Assembly (NCBI GenBank): GCA_019115685.1 | Contig: DXDC01000175.1 | Span: 1-14,618 of the forward strand | Reading direction: 5' to 3' | Length of the DNA: 14,618 nt | From: Candidatus Agrococcus pullicola | GTDB taxonomy: Bacteria > Actinomycetota > Actinomycetes > Actinomycetales > Microbacteriaceae | Shown: piece by piece, positions 1 to 5,603 of the stretch | Layout of the letters: every line of letters begins with the position of its first letter | Numbering within the stretch: the stretch's first letter is position 1 | The notes under the pieces: model-generated | Databases searched by the model: none | Told to the model about the DNA's origin: nothing | Seen by the model: only the letters and a program-made list of their open reading frames with translations | Program-made: the position numbers and the translations under genes

Positions 1-297
1 TCTCGACTGCCGGCCCGACTCGGCCCGCTATCGATCATTTGTTCTACCCATCGCATGCCCAAATTCGAACACAGATTCGGTCAATGGTCAAGGGTCGCCT
101 ATAGGCCACACCGCGCTCGGCGACTCACGACCACTGCACTCACAATGGTTGGGGAACGCGATGAATGTCGGCTCGACTGGCGGGATCATCCAGACTCGCC
201 TCTCCCCGATGCGACCAGCCCTCACTCTCGGGTACCGGTACCGGATCATTCTTCAGCGTGATGTGCACGCTGCAGAGCGTCGCATACGATCACCAGA
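1..297. other. Left-edge non-coding stretch upstream of the DedA gene
   Basis: I see no convincing gene here. Two plus-strand frames stay open from the window edge (one to 261), but the peptides are rich in Arg, Ser, Pro and His, have no hydrophobic or domain pattern and show no third-position bias, so I treat them as chance open frames of GC-rich DNA. The only regulatory-looking feature is the -10-like hexamer just before the DedA start. No tRNA-like cloverleaf or clear terminator was found. Confidence 0.5.
285..290 (+). promoter_or_regulatory. Candidate -10 element (TACGAT) of a leaderless DedA transcript
   Basis: TACGAT lies 7 nt before the ATG at 298, so transcription would start at or next to the A of the start codon. 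No Shine-Dalgarno sequence precedes the ATG, and an in-frame TGA at 259-261 rules out a longer protein. I see no good -35 box. The same arrangement recurs before the TetR, response regulator and DUF418 genes in this window. Confidence 0.45.
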
Positions 298-975
298 ATG
301 GAAGCCTGGACCGACTTCATCCCCGTGCTCACGAGCTCTCCCTGGCTGCTCGCCGTCATCATCGCCGTGTGCATCATCGATGGCTTCTTCCCGCCCGTGC
401 CGAGCGAATCGACAGTCGTCGCCGCGCTCGCCACCGTCATCGCCACGGACGGTACACCGTTCTGGATCGCCGCAATCGTGGTCGTGGCCGCCGTCGGTGC
501 AATTGTCGGCGATTCCATCGCCTACGCACTCGGACGGCATGTGGGCGTCGACCGATTCGCTTGGATGCTCAGGCCAAGGGTGCGCCGAACGATCGAGTGG
601 ATAACGGGTCGCATGCACTCCACACCCGCCGTACTCCTGCTCGTCGGTCGCTACATCCCCGTAGGGCGCGTAGCCGTGAATTCGGTCGCCGGTGCGGCCG
701 GCGTTCGCTACAGGAAGTTCTTGCTGCTCTCGATCATGGCCGGCTCGTTCTGGGCGATCATGTGCCTGGTGATCGCGTCGGCGTCCGCCGCCTGGCTTGC
801 CGACCCGTTCTGGTCGGCCGTCTTCGCCGTCGTATTCATGATGGCGCTGGGGCTCTTGATCGACTTCGTCGCCCGACACCGGATGCGCCAAGCCTCCGCG
901 AGCGAACACACGCTGCCGCCCGCGCCCTCCGTCGCACCTGCCCCGAACTGCTTGGAAAATGGCGAAATGCGCTGA
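298..975 (+). CDS. DedA/SNARE-associated (VTT-type) membrane protein
   Basis: This 225-residue protein matches the DedA family of integral membrane proteins. These are linked to lipid scrambling or flipping, undecaprenyl-phosphate recycling and membrane homeostasis. Visible family marks are a first hydrophobic segment (about 15-30), the re-entrant motif FPPVPSES with acidic E37, GDSIAYALGR (71-80), and the RYIPVGR block (118-124), whose two arginines are a hallmark. Further hydrophobic segments lie at about 142-162 and 167-188, and the tail is short, Pro/Ala-rich and polar. Length is normal for the family (about 200-225). The ATG at 298 is the only reasonable start because an in-frame stop lies just upstream; the mRNA is probably leaderless. 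Its stop codon lies inside the terminator inverted repeat. Family confidence is high; the exact substrate is unknown. Confidence 0.9.
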   Translation: MEAWTDFIPVLTSSPWLLAVIIAVCIIDGFFPPVPSESTVVAALATVIATDGTPFWIAAIVVVAAVGAIVGDSIAYALGRHVGVDRFAWMLRPRVRRTIEWITGRMHSTPAVLLLVGRYIPVGRVAVNSVAGAAGVRYRKFLLLSIMAGSFWAIMCLVIASASAAWLADPFWSAVFAVVFMMALGLLIDFVARHRMRQASASEHTLPPAPSVAPAPNCLENGEMR

Positions 976-1020
976 ACTGCTTGGTTACTCGAGGCTCTCG
1001 AAAGAAACCAAGCGGTTCAG
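972..1020. terminator. Long inverted repeat, probable bidirectional terminator after DedA
   Basis: Arms CTGAACTGCTTGGTT (972-986) and AACCAAGCGGTTCAG (1006-1020) pair over 15 bp with a single T-G wobble. The loop holds a second short stem, TCGAG/CTCGA (989-993 with 997-1001). The DedA TGA (973-975) is inside the left arm, and the TGA of the minus-strand DUF418 remnant (1017-1019) is at the mirror position in the right arm. This fits a terminator shared by two convergent genes. There is no T-run, as is common for actinobacterial terminators. An extra copy of the left-arm core, GAACTGCTTGG, lies at 945-955 within the DedA coding region. Confidence 0.8.
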
Positions 1021-1097
1021 CTCGCCATGCGGTCGCCGACCCACTTGGCCAGACGCTCGAACGACCCGCGACAGAAGCACGCGATCCGGAACGTGAC
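1017..1097 (-). pseudogene. Remnant of the C-terminal end of a DUF418-type membrane protein gene
   Basis: Read on the minus strand, this piece encodes roughly 27 codons ending FERLAKWVGDRMAS and TGA. That mirrors the C-terminus of the intact DUF418 protein at 5604-6926, LERVTKWVGDRMARG. My eye alignment of about 75 bases (1021-1095 against 5608-5682) finds around three quarters identical with no gaps, so the frame is preserved. Similarity stops near 1097, just before the TetR promoter, and no start codon or upstream part of the gene exists. I infer an old relative of the DUF418 gene once stood convergent to DedA and was deleted except for its tail. It is probably not translated. Confidence 0.75.
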
Positions 1098-1110
1098 CGT
1101 GAGCCTTCCA

Positions 1111-1116
1111 TAGAAT
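1111..1116 (+). promoter_or_regulatory. Candidate -10 element (TAGAAT) of a leaderless TetR transcript
   Basis: TAGAAT is a near-consensus -10 hexamer placed 6 nt before the ATG at 1123. The transcript would therefore begin at the start codon, and no Shine-Dalgarno sequence is present. A convincing -35 box is not visible. The element lies about 14 bp past the end of the DUF418 remnant, so the deletion that left the remnant may have formed this promoter. Confidence 0.5.
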
Positions 1117-1122
1117 GGCTGC

Positions 1123-1737
1123 ATGGCTTCACTCGGCCGGCCGCCACTGCATCCTTCTGCTCTTGAACCGATCCTGGTGGCCGTCATGGAGCTCGTTGCA
1201 GAGAAGGGATCTCGCCAGATCTCCTACGGCGATGTCGCGACCAGAGCATCTGTCTCCGTCGGCAAGCTCCAGCATCATTTCGGCTCGCGAGACGCATTGA
1301 TTCGGAAAGCGTTCGAACACCAGCTGCTGCACGTGACGGATCGCATCCACCAGCTCCTTGAGCACCCTGGCACTGTAACGACTCGCCTACGGGCAGCCGC
1401 CGACGAAGTGAGCCTCCGCAATTCGTGGAATCGTGCAACGATCTGGATCGACCTGTTGGGCCGATCGGTGGACTCCGAGGAGTATCGCGCGCTCCGCGAC
1501 CGCGTCAACGACTCGTGGCGATACGTGTTCAAGCAACTCCTTGCCGAAGGGGTAGCCGCGGGAGAGTGCGAACTGCGGTGCCCCATCGATGAAGCGGTAG
1601 CGCAGATCGTTGCCATGGGCGATGGACTCACGGTGCACACGGTGTCGCACGGGCTCGACCGCGTGGAGGAACAGGCGCCGATCATGCGCGCCATGTTCGC
1701 CAGAACCGTTGAATCCGTCGTGGACATCACGCTCTGA
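1123..1737 (+). CDS. TetR/AcrR-family transcriptional regulator
   Basis: The 204-residue product has the TetR layout. An N-terminal three-helix DNA-binding domain has its helix-turn-helix at about 33-53 (ISYGDVATRASVSVGKLQHHF; the YxHF-like end is LQHHF) followed by SRDALIRKAFE. A helical ligand-binding and dimerisation domain of about 140 residues follows. Length is typical. I chose ATG 1123 because the HTH starts at the expected distance and a -10 hexamer lies 6 nt upstream. It is transcribed in the same direction as the small membrane protein and oxidoreductase genes. An AT-rich dyad overlaps their promoter, so repression of that unit is the simplest role (inference). The ligand is unknown; a substrate or product of the oxidoreductase is plausible. 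Confidence 0.88.
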   Translation: MASLGRPPLHPSALEPILVAVMELVAEKGSRQISYGDVATRASVSVGKLQHHFGSRDALIRKAFEHQLLHVTDRIHQLLEHPGTVTTRLRAAADEVSLRNSWNRATIWIDLLGRSVDSEEYRALRDRVNDSWRYVFKQLLAEGVAAGECELRCPIDEAVAQIVAMGDGLTVHTVSHGLDRVEEQAPIMRAMFARTVESVVDITL

Positions 1738-1825
1738 CCTGTGCACACTTGAACAGCGCGGGCAACGATCAAAGACGCAACGTGACGGCAGCAGCACCCG
1801 GCATCCGCATGCTGCGCGATCAGGG

Positions 1826-1854
1826 TTGACCTCGATCACTCGATTAGTTAATAT
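1826..1854 (+). promoter_or_regulatory. Promoter of the small membrane protein / oxidoreductase unit
   Basis: TTGACC (1826-1831) and TAATAT (1849-1854) are separated by exactly 17 bp, giving the best sigma-70-like promoter in the window. Transcription would start near 1861 and leave an untranslated leader of about 100 nt before the ATG at 1963. Local AT richness contrasts with the surrounding DNA. I found no strong terminator between the TetR stop and this point, so read-through from TetR remains possible. Confidence 0.7.
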
Positions 1855-1867
1855 TCCCATATTGTAA
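1848..1867. promoter_or_regulatory. Candidate TetR-type operator over the -10/+1 region
   Basis: AATAT (1850-1854) and ATATT (1859-1863) form a dyad around TCCC, extended imperfectly to TTAATAT and ATATTGTAA. It overlaps the -10 box and the predicted start of transcription, where a repressor would block RNA polymerase. The adjacent TetR gene makes it the natural candidate protein. No second copy is seen upstream of the TetR gene itself, so autoregulation is not supported. Confidence 0.4.
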
Positions 1868-1875
1868 ATAGAAGG

Positions 1876-1911
1876 GTGGCAGGACTGCATACGCAGCGGT
1901 CTGCTGGCCAC
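1876..1911 (+). other. Possible stem-loop in the 5' leader
   Basis: GTGGCAG (1876-1882) can pair with CTGGCCAC (1904-1911) with one bulge, and CTGC/GCAG (1885-1888 with 1893-1896) forms an inner hairpin with an ATAC loop. The structure would sit in the leader between promoter and ribosome binding site. There is no recognisable riboswitch core, so a function is not claimed. Confidence 0.25.
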
Positions 1912-1950
1912 ACGGTCTAACCCACGCAATCTTCACGTGGACGGGCATCG

Positions 1951-1956
1951 AAGGAG
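1951..1956 (+). promoter_or_regulatory. Shine-Dalgarno AAGGAG that fixes the start at 1963
   Basis: AAGGAG is followed by 6 nt and the ATG at 1963. An ATG at 1957 directly abuts the motif and is too close. This is the only good ribosome binding site before the small membrane protein, yet it opens frame 1, whereas the hydrophobic coding part downstream is in frame 2. Confidence 0.7.
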
Positions 1957-1962
1957 ATGACC

Positions 1963-2368
1963 ATGACTGTTCCGTTGAGCATCACGCCACGCCGATTCAG
2001 CACCTTCAGCGTGCACCGCGTCCGAATCCCACGGCCTCTCCCTCATCCTGAATCAGCTCATCGATCTGCCGCAATGGTTGATTCTCATCATCGTCTGGGC
2101 GTCCTACACGCTGTTCACGATGATCAGCGGCGCCCGCGGAGTGCTCGTCAACGACACGATCATGTACGTGTTGTTCACGATCGCAGCGATCATCGGCATG
2201 GGCATTGCGATCGGCGCCGCGGGAGGCCCGATAGCCGCGGTCGAGAGGATGACGACGTTCGCGGAGAAACCCGACGGCATGGCCTGGTTCACGATCGCGG
2301 TCTGCGCCGCGGCAATCATCGTACTCATCGCCTTCTGGGCAATTCCGCACTCCGGCTTTGCAATGTGA
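1963..2368 (+). CDS. Small three-helix membrane protein, apparently frameshifted near its N-terminus
   Basis: The coding signal starts in frame 1 at ATG 1963 (MTVPLSITPRRFSTFSVHR) after a strong Shine-Dalgarno. From about 2040 the sensible protein lies in frame 2: LILNQLIDLPQW, then three hydrophobic segments (about 2078-2130, 2165-2225, 2280-2350) ending HSGFAM and TGA at 2366-2368. G/C-rich third positions switch frame between about 2010 and 2035. Frame 2 is closed upstream by TGA at 1976-1978 and has no ATG, GTG or TTG with a ribosome binding site before TTG 2078, which would cut into the first helix. One extra base, a sequencing error, or recoding would explain this. The joined product would be about 134 residues. 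I recognise no family. The stop is 18 nt before the oxidoreductase start, so the two are probably co-transcribed, and it may be a membrane partner of that enzyme (inference). Confidence 0.55.
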
Positions 2369-2373
2369 CCGCG

Positions 2374-2379
2374 AAGGAG
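2374..2379 (+). promoter_or_regulatory. Shine-Dalgarno AAGGAG for the oxidoreductase GTG start
   Basis: AAGGAG followed by 7 nt and GTG 2387 sets the start of the flavoprotein. It lies in the 18-nt gap after the small membrane protein. Confidence 0.7.
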
Positions 2380-2386
2380 CTCAACC

Positions 2387-4351
2387 GTGTCCAACGATCG
2401 ACTTCCCAATGTATTCAGCCCTCTGCAGATCGGCCCGATGACCGTGCAGAATCGCATCTTCTCATCAGCGCACCAGACGACGCTGATCCGCGATCACCTG
2501 CCGACACCGGAATTCCTGGCCTATCACCGTGAACGGGCACGCGGAGGCACCGGAGCCATTGTCATGGAAGCGACGGCCGTGCATCCTTCCGGCCTCCTGA
2601 CGCCCAAGACGGTCGCGGGATATCTGCCAGAGATCGTTGCCGCGATGGCAGAGGTCGCCGCCGCCGTGCACGAGAGCGAAACGAAACTCCTGACTCAGCT
2701 CTTCCACGGTGGTCGCGAGCAAATCGCGAGTGCTCCCCGACGCCCGGCCGTTGGCCCGAGCGCGGTTCCCACGACGCGCTTTCACGTTGAACCGCGGGCG
2801 CTGGAGATGGGCGAGATTGAGGAGATCATCGAAGGATACGCTCTGGCTGCGTCGCACATGCAGCAAGCGGGTCTGGACGGCATCGAGATTTCGTCATCGC
2901 ATGCGTACCTGCCGTCGCAGTTCTTTACGCACCGGAGCAACGTGCGCACCGACAGGTTCGGCCCCGAACATCCACTGCAGTTCCTGACAGAGGTTGTCGA
3001 TGCGGTGCGTAGTCGTGTCGGCAATGAGCTTGCCGTCGGCGTCCGGCTCGCGCTCGACGAGATGTCGGATTCCGGGCTTGACGAAAGCGCCTGCGCGGAG
3101 GTGGCGACTCAGGTCTCCGAAGGCCTCCCCATCGACTTCATTTCGTACACGATGGGCGACTCGGCGACGTTCTCGGGTGGAGCATTCATCGCACCCCGCC
3201 CACGCAGCATGCCCGAGAGCATTCTCGCTCGCCTTCCCGAGCGCGCTACTGGCGGACCCGTGGTCATGGCGACGACGCGTGTCGTCGATATTGCAGATGC
3301 AGAGCAGGCGATCTCGCGCGGTCTGGCCGATATGGTCGGGATGACGCGCGCGCAGATCGCGGACCCCCACCTCGTCCGCAAAGCCCGAGAAGGGGAGCCG
3401 ATCATCCCGTGCACCGGCTGCAATATCGGCTGTATCGGGCACTACCACGCGGGACTACCGATAGCGTGCACGATGAATCAGGCCACCGGGCGCGAGGTGG
3501 ATCTGCCCCAGCCGGTCGTGCGACGCGACAGGGATGCGGTGCCGGCGGTTCGGAAGCGGGTGGCGATACTCGGCGGCGGGGTCGCGGGGCTGGCCGCGGC
3601 AACCGAACTGGCCGGTGCGAATGCTGCCGTCACTGTTTTCGAGGGCGACGTCGATATCGGAGGCCAGCTCAGGGTCGCGGGCAGTGCCCCCGATCACGAG
3701 TACACATGGGCCACCTGGCGCCGCTGGCAGGAAACGTTGATACAGAACCTCGGCATCGACGTGCGACTCGAGTCAGTGCCCGCGGATGCAGACCTCGCGG
3801 GTTTCGACGATGTTATCGACGCACGCGGAGCAAAGCCATTCCTGGAGGAGAAGTTCCTTTGCAGTCTCGACGTGACCGTGGTCGATGCCTGGTCCTTTCT
3901 GCGGGACCCGCAGCGATACCGCGGCGAGCACGTTCTCGTCAGCGATTGGGGCGGAGAACCCACCGGGCTGGACTGCGTCGAAGTCGCCCTCGAACACTGC
4001 GAGAGCGTGCACTACGCTTACGCGGGTGCGGAGCCCGCGGTGAACGTCCACCAGTACCAACGGTTCGGCTACCTGACGCGGATCGATGTACCCGGATGCG
4101 ACGTGATGCCGTTCACACAGGCGGATGTCGTCGATGACCGCGTCGTCCTGCGCGGTTCGTTCTCGGACCGCCTGCGTGCGTTGCCGGACGGGGTCACCAC
4201 CGTGGTCATAGCCCACGGACGCACTCCCCGGCACGATCCGCAACTGGCGAAAGGCATTCGCGTAGGCGATCTCGACGGCCCCCGCGGGCTCGAGGAGGCC
4301 GCCCTGGAGGGCTACGAAGCGGCGAGAACAATCCTGGACTCGGCGAGCTGA
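2387..4351 (+). CDS. FMN/4Fe-4S/FAD oxidoreductase, OYE / dienoyl-CoA reductase / TMA dehydrogenase group
   Basis: The 654-residue protein has the full multidomain plan of the family. An N-terminal FMN TIM barrel (about 5-335) shows NRIFSSAHQ, TQLFHGGR, SSHAYLPSQFF (H172, Y174), VAVGVRL and DMVGMTRAQIADPHLV. The cluster motif is C342-x2-C345-x3-C349-x11-C361. A C-terminal FAD/NAD(P)-binding part begins with the Rossmann fingerprint GGGVAG (396-401). The SSAHQ block replaces the usual MAPM-like motif. It resembles from memory dimethylglycine/N-methylproline demethylases and mycofactocin-associated OYE enzymes rather than classical FadH, so amine N-demethylation or enone reduction are the leading guesses. 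Length is slightly below FadH (about 672). Start is GTG 2387 with a good ribosome binding site. Substrate unknown; probably under the upstream TetR protein. Confidence 0.88.
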   Translation: MSNDRLPNVFSPLQIGPMTVQNRIFSSAHQTTLIRDHLPTPEFLAYHRERARGGTGAIVMEATAVHPSGLLTPKTVAGYLPEIVAAMAEVAAAVHESETKLLTQLFHGGREQIASAPRRPAVGPSAVPTTRFHVEPRALEMGEIEEIIEGYALAASHMQQAGLDGIEISSSHAYLPSQFFTHRSNVRTDRFGPEHPLQFLTEVVDAVRSRVGNELAVGVRLALDEMSDSGLDESACAEVATQVSEGLPIDFISYTMGDSATFSGGAFIAPRPRSMPESILARLPERATGGPVVMATTRVVDIADAEQAISRGLADMVGMTRAQIADPHLVRKAREGEPIIPCTGCNIGCIGHYHAGLPIACTMNQATGREVDLPQPVVRRDRDAVPAVRKRVAILGGGVAGLAAATELAGANAAVTVFEGDVDIGGQLRVAGSAPDHEYTWATWRRWQETLIQNLGIDVRLESVPADADLAGFDDVIDARGAKPFLEEKFLCSLDVTVVDAWSFLRDPQRYRGEHVLVSDWGGEPTGLDCVEVALEHCESVHYAYAGAEPAVNVHQYQRFGYLTRIDVPGCDVMPFTQADVVDDRVVLRGSFSDRLRALPDGVTTVVIAHGRTPRHDPQLAKGIRVGDLDGPRGLEEAALEGYEAARTILDSAS

Positions 4352-4409
4352 GCGCGCGACATCTCGAAGGGCACGAACGGCTCATGCACGGGTCGGCGCC
4401 GAATGCTCC

Positions 4410-4440
4410 GAACGGCGGCCCGCGTGGGCGCCGGCCGTTC
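4410..4440. terminator. GC-rich hairpin between convergent genes
   Basis: GAACGGC (4410-4416) pairs with GCCGTTC (4434-4440), and GGC/GCC extends the stem past a one-base bulge. It lies 58 nt after the oxidoreductase stop and 16 nt beyond the stop of the convergent minus-strand membrane protein gene. This is a natural place for a bidirectional terminator. No T-run follows. Confidence 0.55.
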
Positions 4441-4456
4441 GACCACGCCACAGGGA

Positions 4457-5353
4457 TCAGACGATCACGTCACCATTCCCCGGCCCGGTGACGTACCCCG
4501 GACCAGGGTGCCCCGAGCCTGGATACCCCGGCCCGTTCTGAGGGGCCGGCTGACCTACGAGCAGCACTTGTCTTGACTGCAGCAGCACGCCCGTCAGACG
4601 ACGCCAGGTGCTCACCCACACCAGCCAGGCCGCTGGGTCACCGGGGCGCCTCGAGTTGTTGACCAGCCGCACTTTCGCCTTCTTCCGCGGGTCGACCATC
4701 CAGCCGTTCCGCCCGGCGTTGTCGGTGACGCACACGATATGCAGCAGGCCGTCTCGGTTGGCTGTCTCAACCACGATTCGATCGAGACCGTCCTCGTTGC
4801 CGGACGGTTCAAGCGCGATGATCCGTCCTTTCAGTCGCGGAAGCCCCATGAGGGATGCACCGAACCCTCGAACGGGGCCAGAGTCGGCGCGGTACTGCCT
4901 GAGCCCGAGGAAGAAGACGATGATGCCGACGACGAAGAGCGCGGCACAAGCCGCGAACGGCAACCAGAAAATCAACCAGGTTCCCGTGCCCCAGGTTCGG
5001 TCGCCTTCGACGTCAAGTTGGCTGTATCGCCCGATCTCCACACCAAAAATCCCGAGCAGCACGACCGGCGCCGAGACGAACCCGGCAACAGCCCATCCGA
5101 ATCCGATGGGAACAAGGCTGCCCTTGCGGCGACGCTGCCAAGGTCGCGAGGAGGCGTAAAGAGCATATGTGCCCAGCACGGCGAGCAGCAGCACACCGAG
5201 CCCGAGCCCGAGCATCAACCACTCCAGCCATAAGGGTTGGGCGTCAGGAACCCCTCGCAGCGCGTCTCTGCGAAACCCGTTCATACCCATCAGCGCGTTG
5301 ACGGCACCGCTGAGGCTCAGCCCCGCAGCATAGACCCACGTAGCGATTCGCAC
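4457..5353 (-). CDS. Uncharacterised four-helix membrane protein with cytosolic-type C-terminal domain
   Basis: I do not recognise this 298-residue protein. Four hydrophobic segments are visible (about 5-23, 45-67, 82-105, 127-150). A polar domain of about 115 residues (roughly 160-275) begins PRLKGRIIALEPSG and contains a basic stretch near DPRKKAKVRLVNN. The last ~30 residues are a low-complexity Gly/Pro/Tyr tail (PGYPGSGHPGPGYVTGPG), the sort of flexible end seen in actinobacterial envelope proteins. Start is GTG at 5353; I see no clear Shine-Dalgarno. It is the last gene of the minus-strand run behind the histidine kinase and DUF418 genes, but a 250-bp gap suggests its own promoter. Codon use matches its neighbours, so it is very likely a real gene. 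Confidence 0.75.
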   Translation of the reverse strand: MRIATWVYAAGLSLSGAVNALMGMNGFRRDALRGVPDAQPLWLEWLMLGLGLGVLLLAVLGTYALYASSRPWQRRRKGSLVPIGFGWAVAGFVSAPVVLLGIFGVEIGRYSQLDVEGDRTWGTGTWLIFWLPFAACAALFVVGIIVFFLGLRQYRADSGPVRGFGASLMGLPRLKGRIIALEPSGNEDGLDRIVVETANRDGLLHIVCVTDNAGRNGWMVDPRKKAKVRLVNNSRRPGDPAAWLVWVSTWRRLTGVLLQSRQVLLVGQPAPQNGPGYPGSGHPGPGYVTGPGNGDVIV

Positions 5354-5603
5354 TAGTGCTCGTCGGCCGGGTTTTGCCTACGGTGTCGTGCGCAGTGCCG
5401 ATACCGTGCCACGGGGGAATGGTCCGACCCTGCATGTGTGACCCGCTGCATCGCGCTGCTCATCGGCTCCATGAAGATCAACTTACAAGTAGAAACTGAT
5501 CGTTCGATCCGACTCGTCCGACGGATGCCGCGCACGAAGCCTCCGGCATACGGGTGAGCACCTCCCGCATCGACCGCGCGACCACACGGTCGGGAAGCCG
5601 CGC
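5354..5603. other. Intergenic region between the DUF418 and four-helix membrane protein genes
   Basis: The 250 bp hold no convincing gene. A 39-codon minus-strand frame (ATG near 5472) with no recognisable product is probably chance. An AT-richer patch around 5477-5500 could hold the promoter of the downstream minus-strand gene, though I cannot identify both hexamers. A short hairpin, CGACC-ACAC-GGTCG (5579-5592), lies 11 nt past the DUF418 stop and may act as a weak terminator. Confidence 0.35.

Noticed and set aside
255..267. Near-identical segments CAGCGTGATGTGCA (255) and CAGCATGATGTGCA (10091) as a shared operator
   Set aside because: Both lie upstream of membrane-protein genes but at different distances from the starts, with only two copies and no dyad; chance is likely.
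253..909. Minus-strand open frame of 218 codons opposite DedA
   Set aside because: Antisense shadow with a low-complexity charged product (many Asp, His, Gly, Arg); DedA has the clear family motifs.
165..1166. Long plus-strand open frame (333 codons) across the DedA gene
   Set aside because: It overlaps DedA in another frame and encodes an Arg/His/Ala-rich peptide without hydrophobic or domain pattern; an out-of-frame shadow of GC-rich coding DNA.
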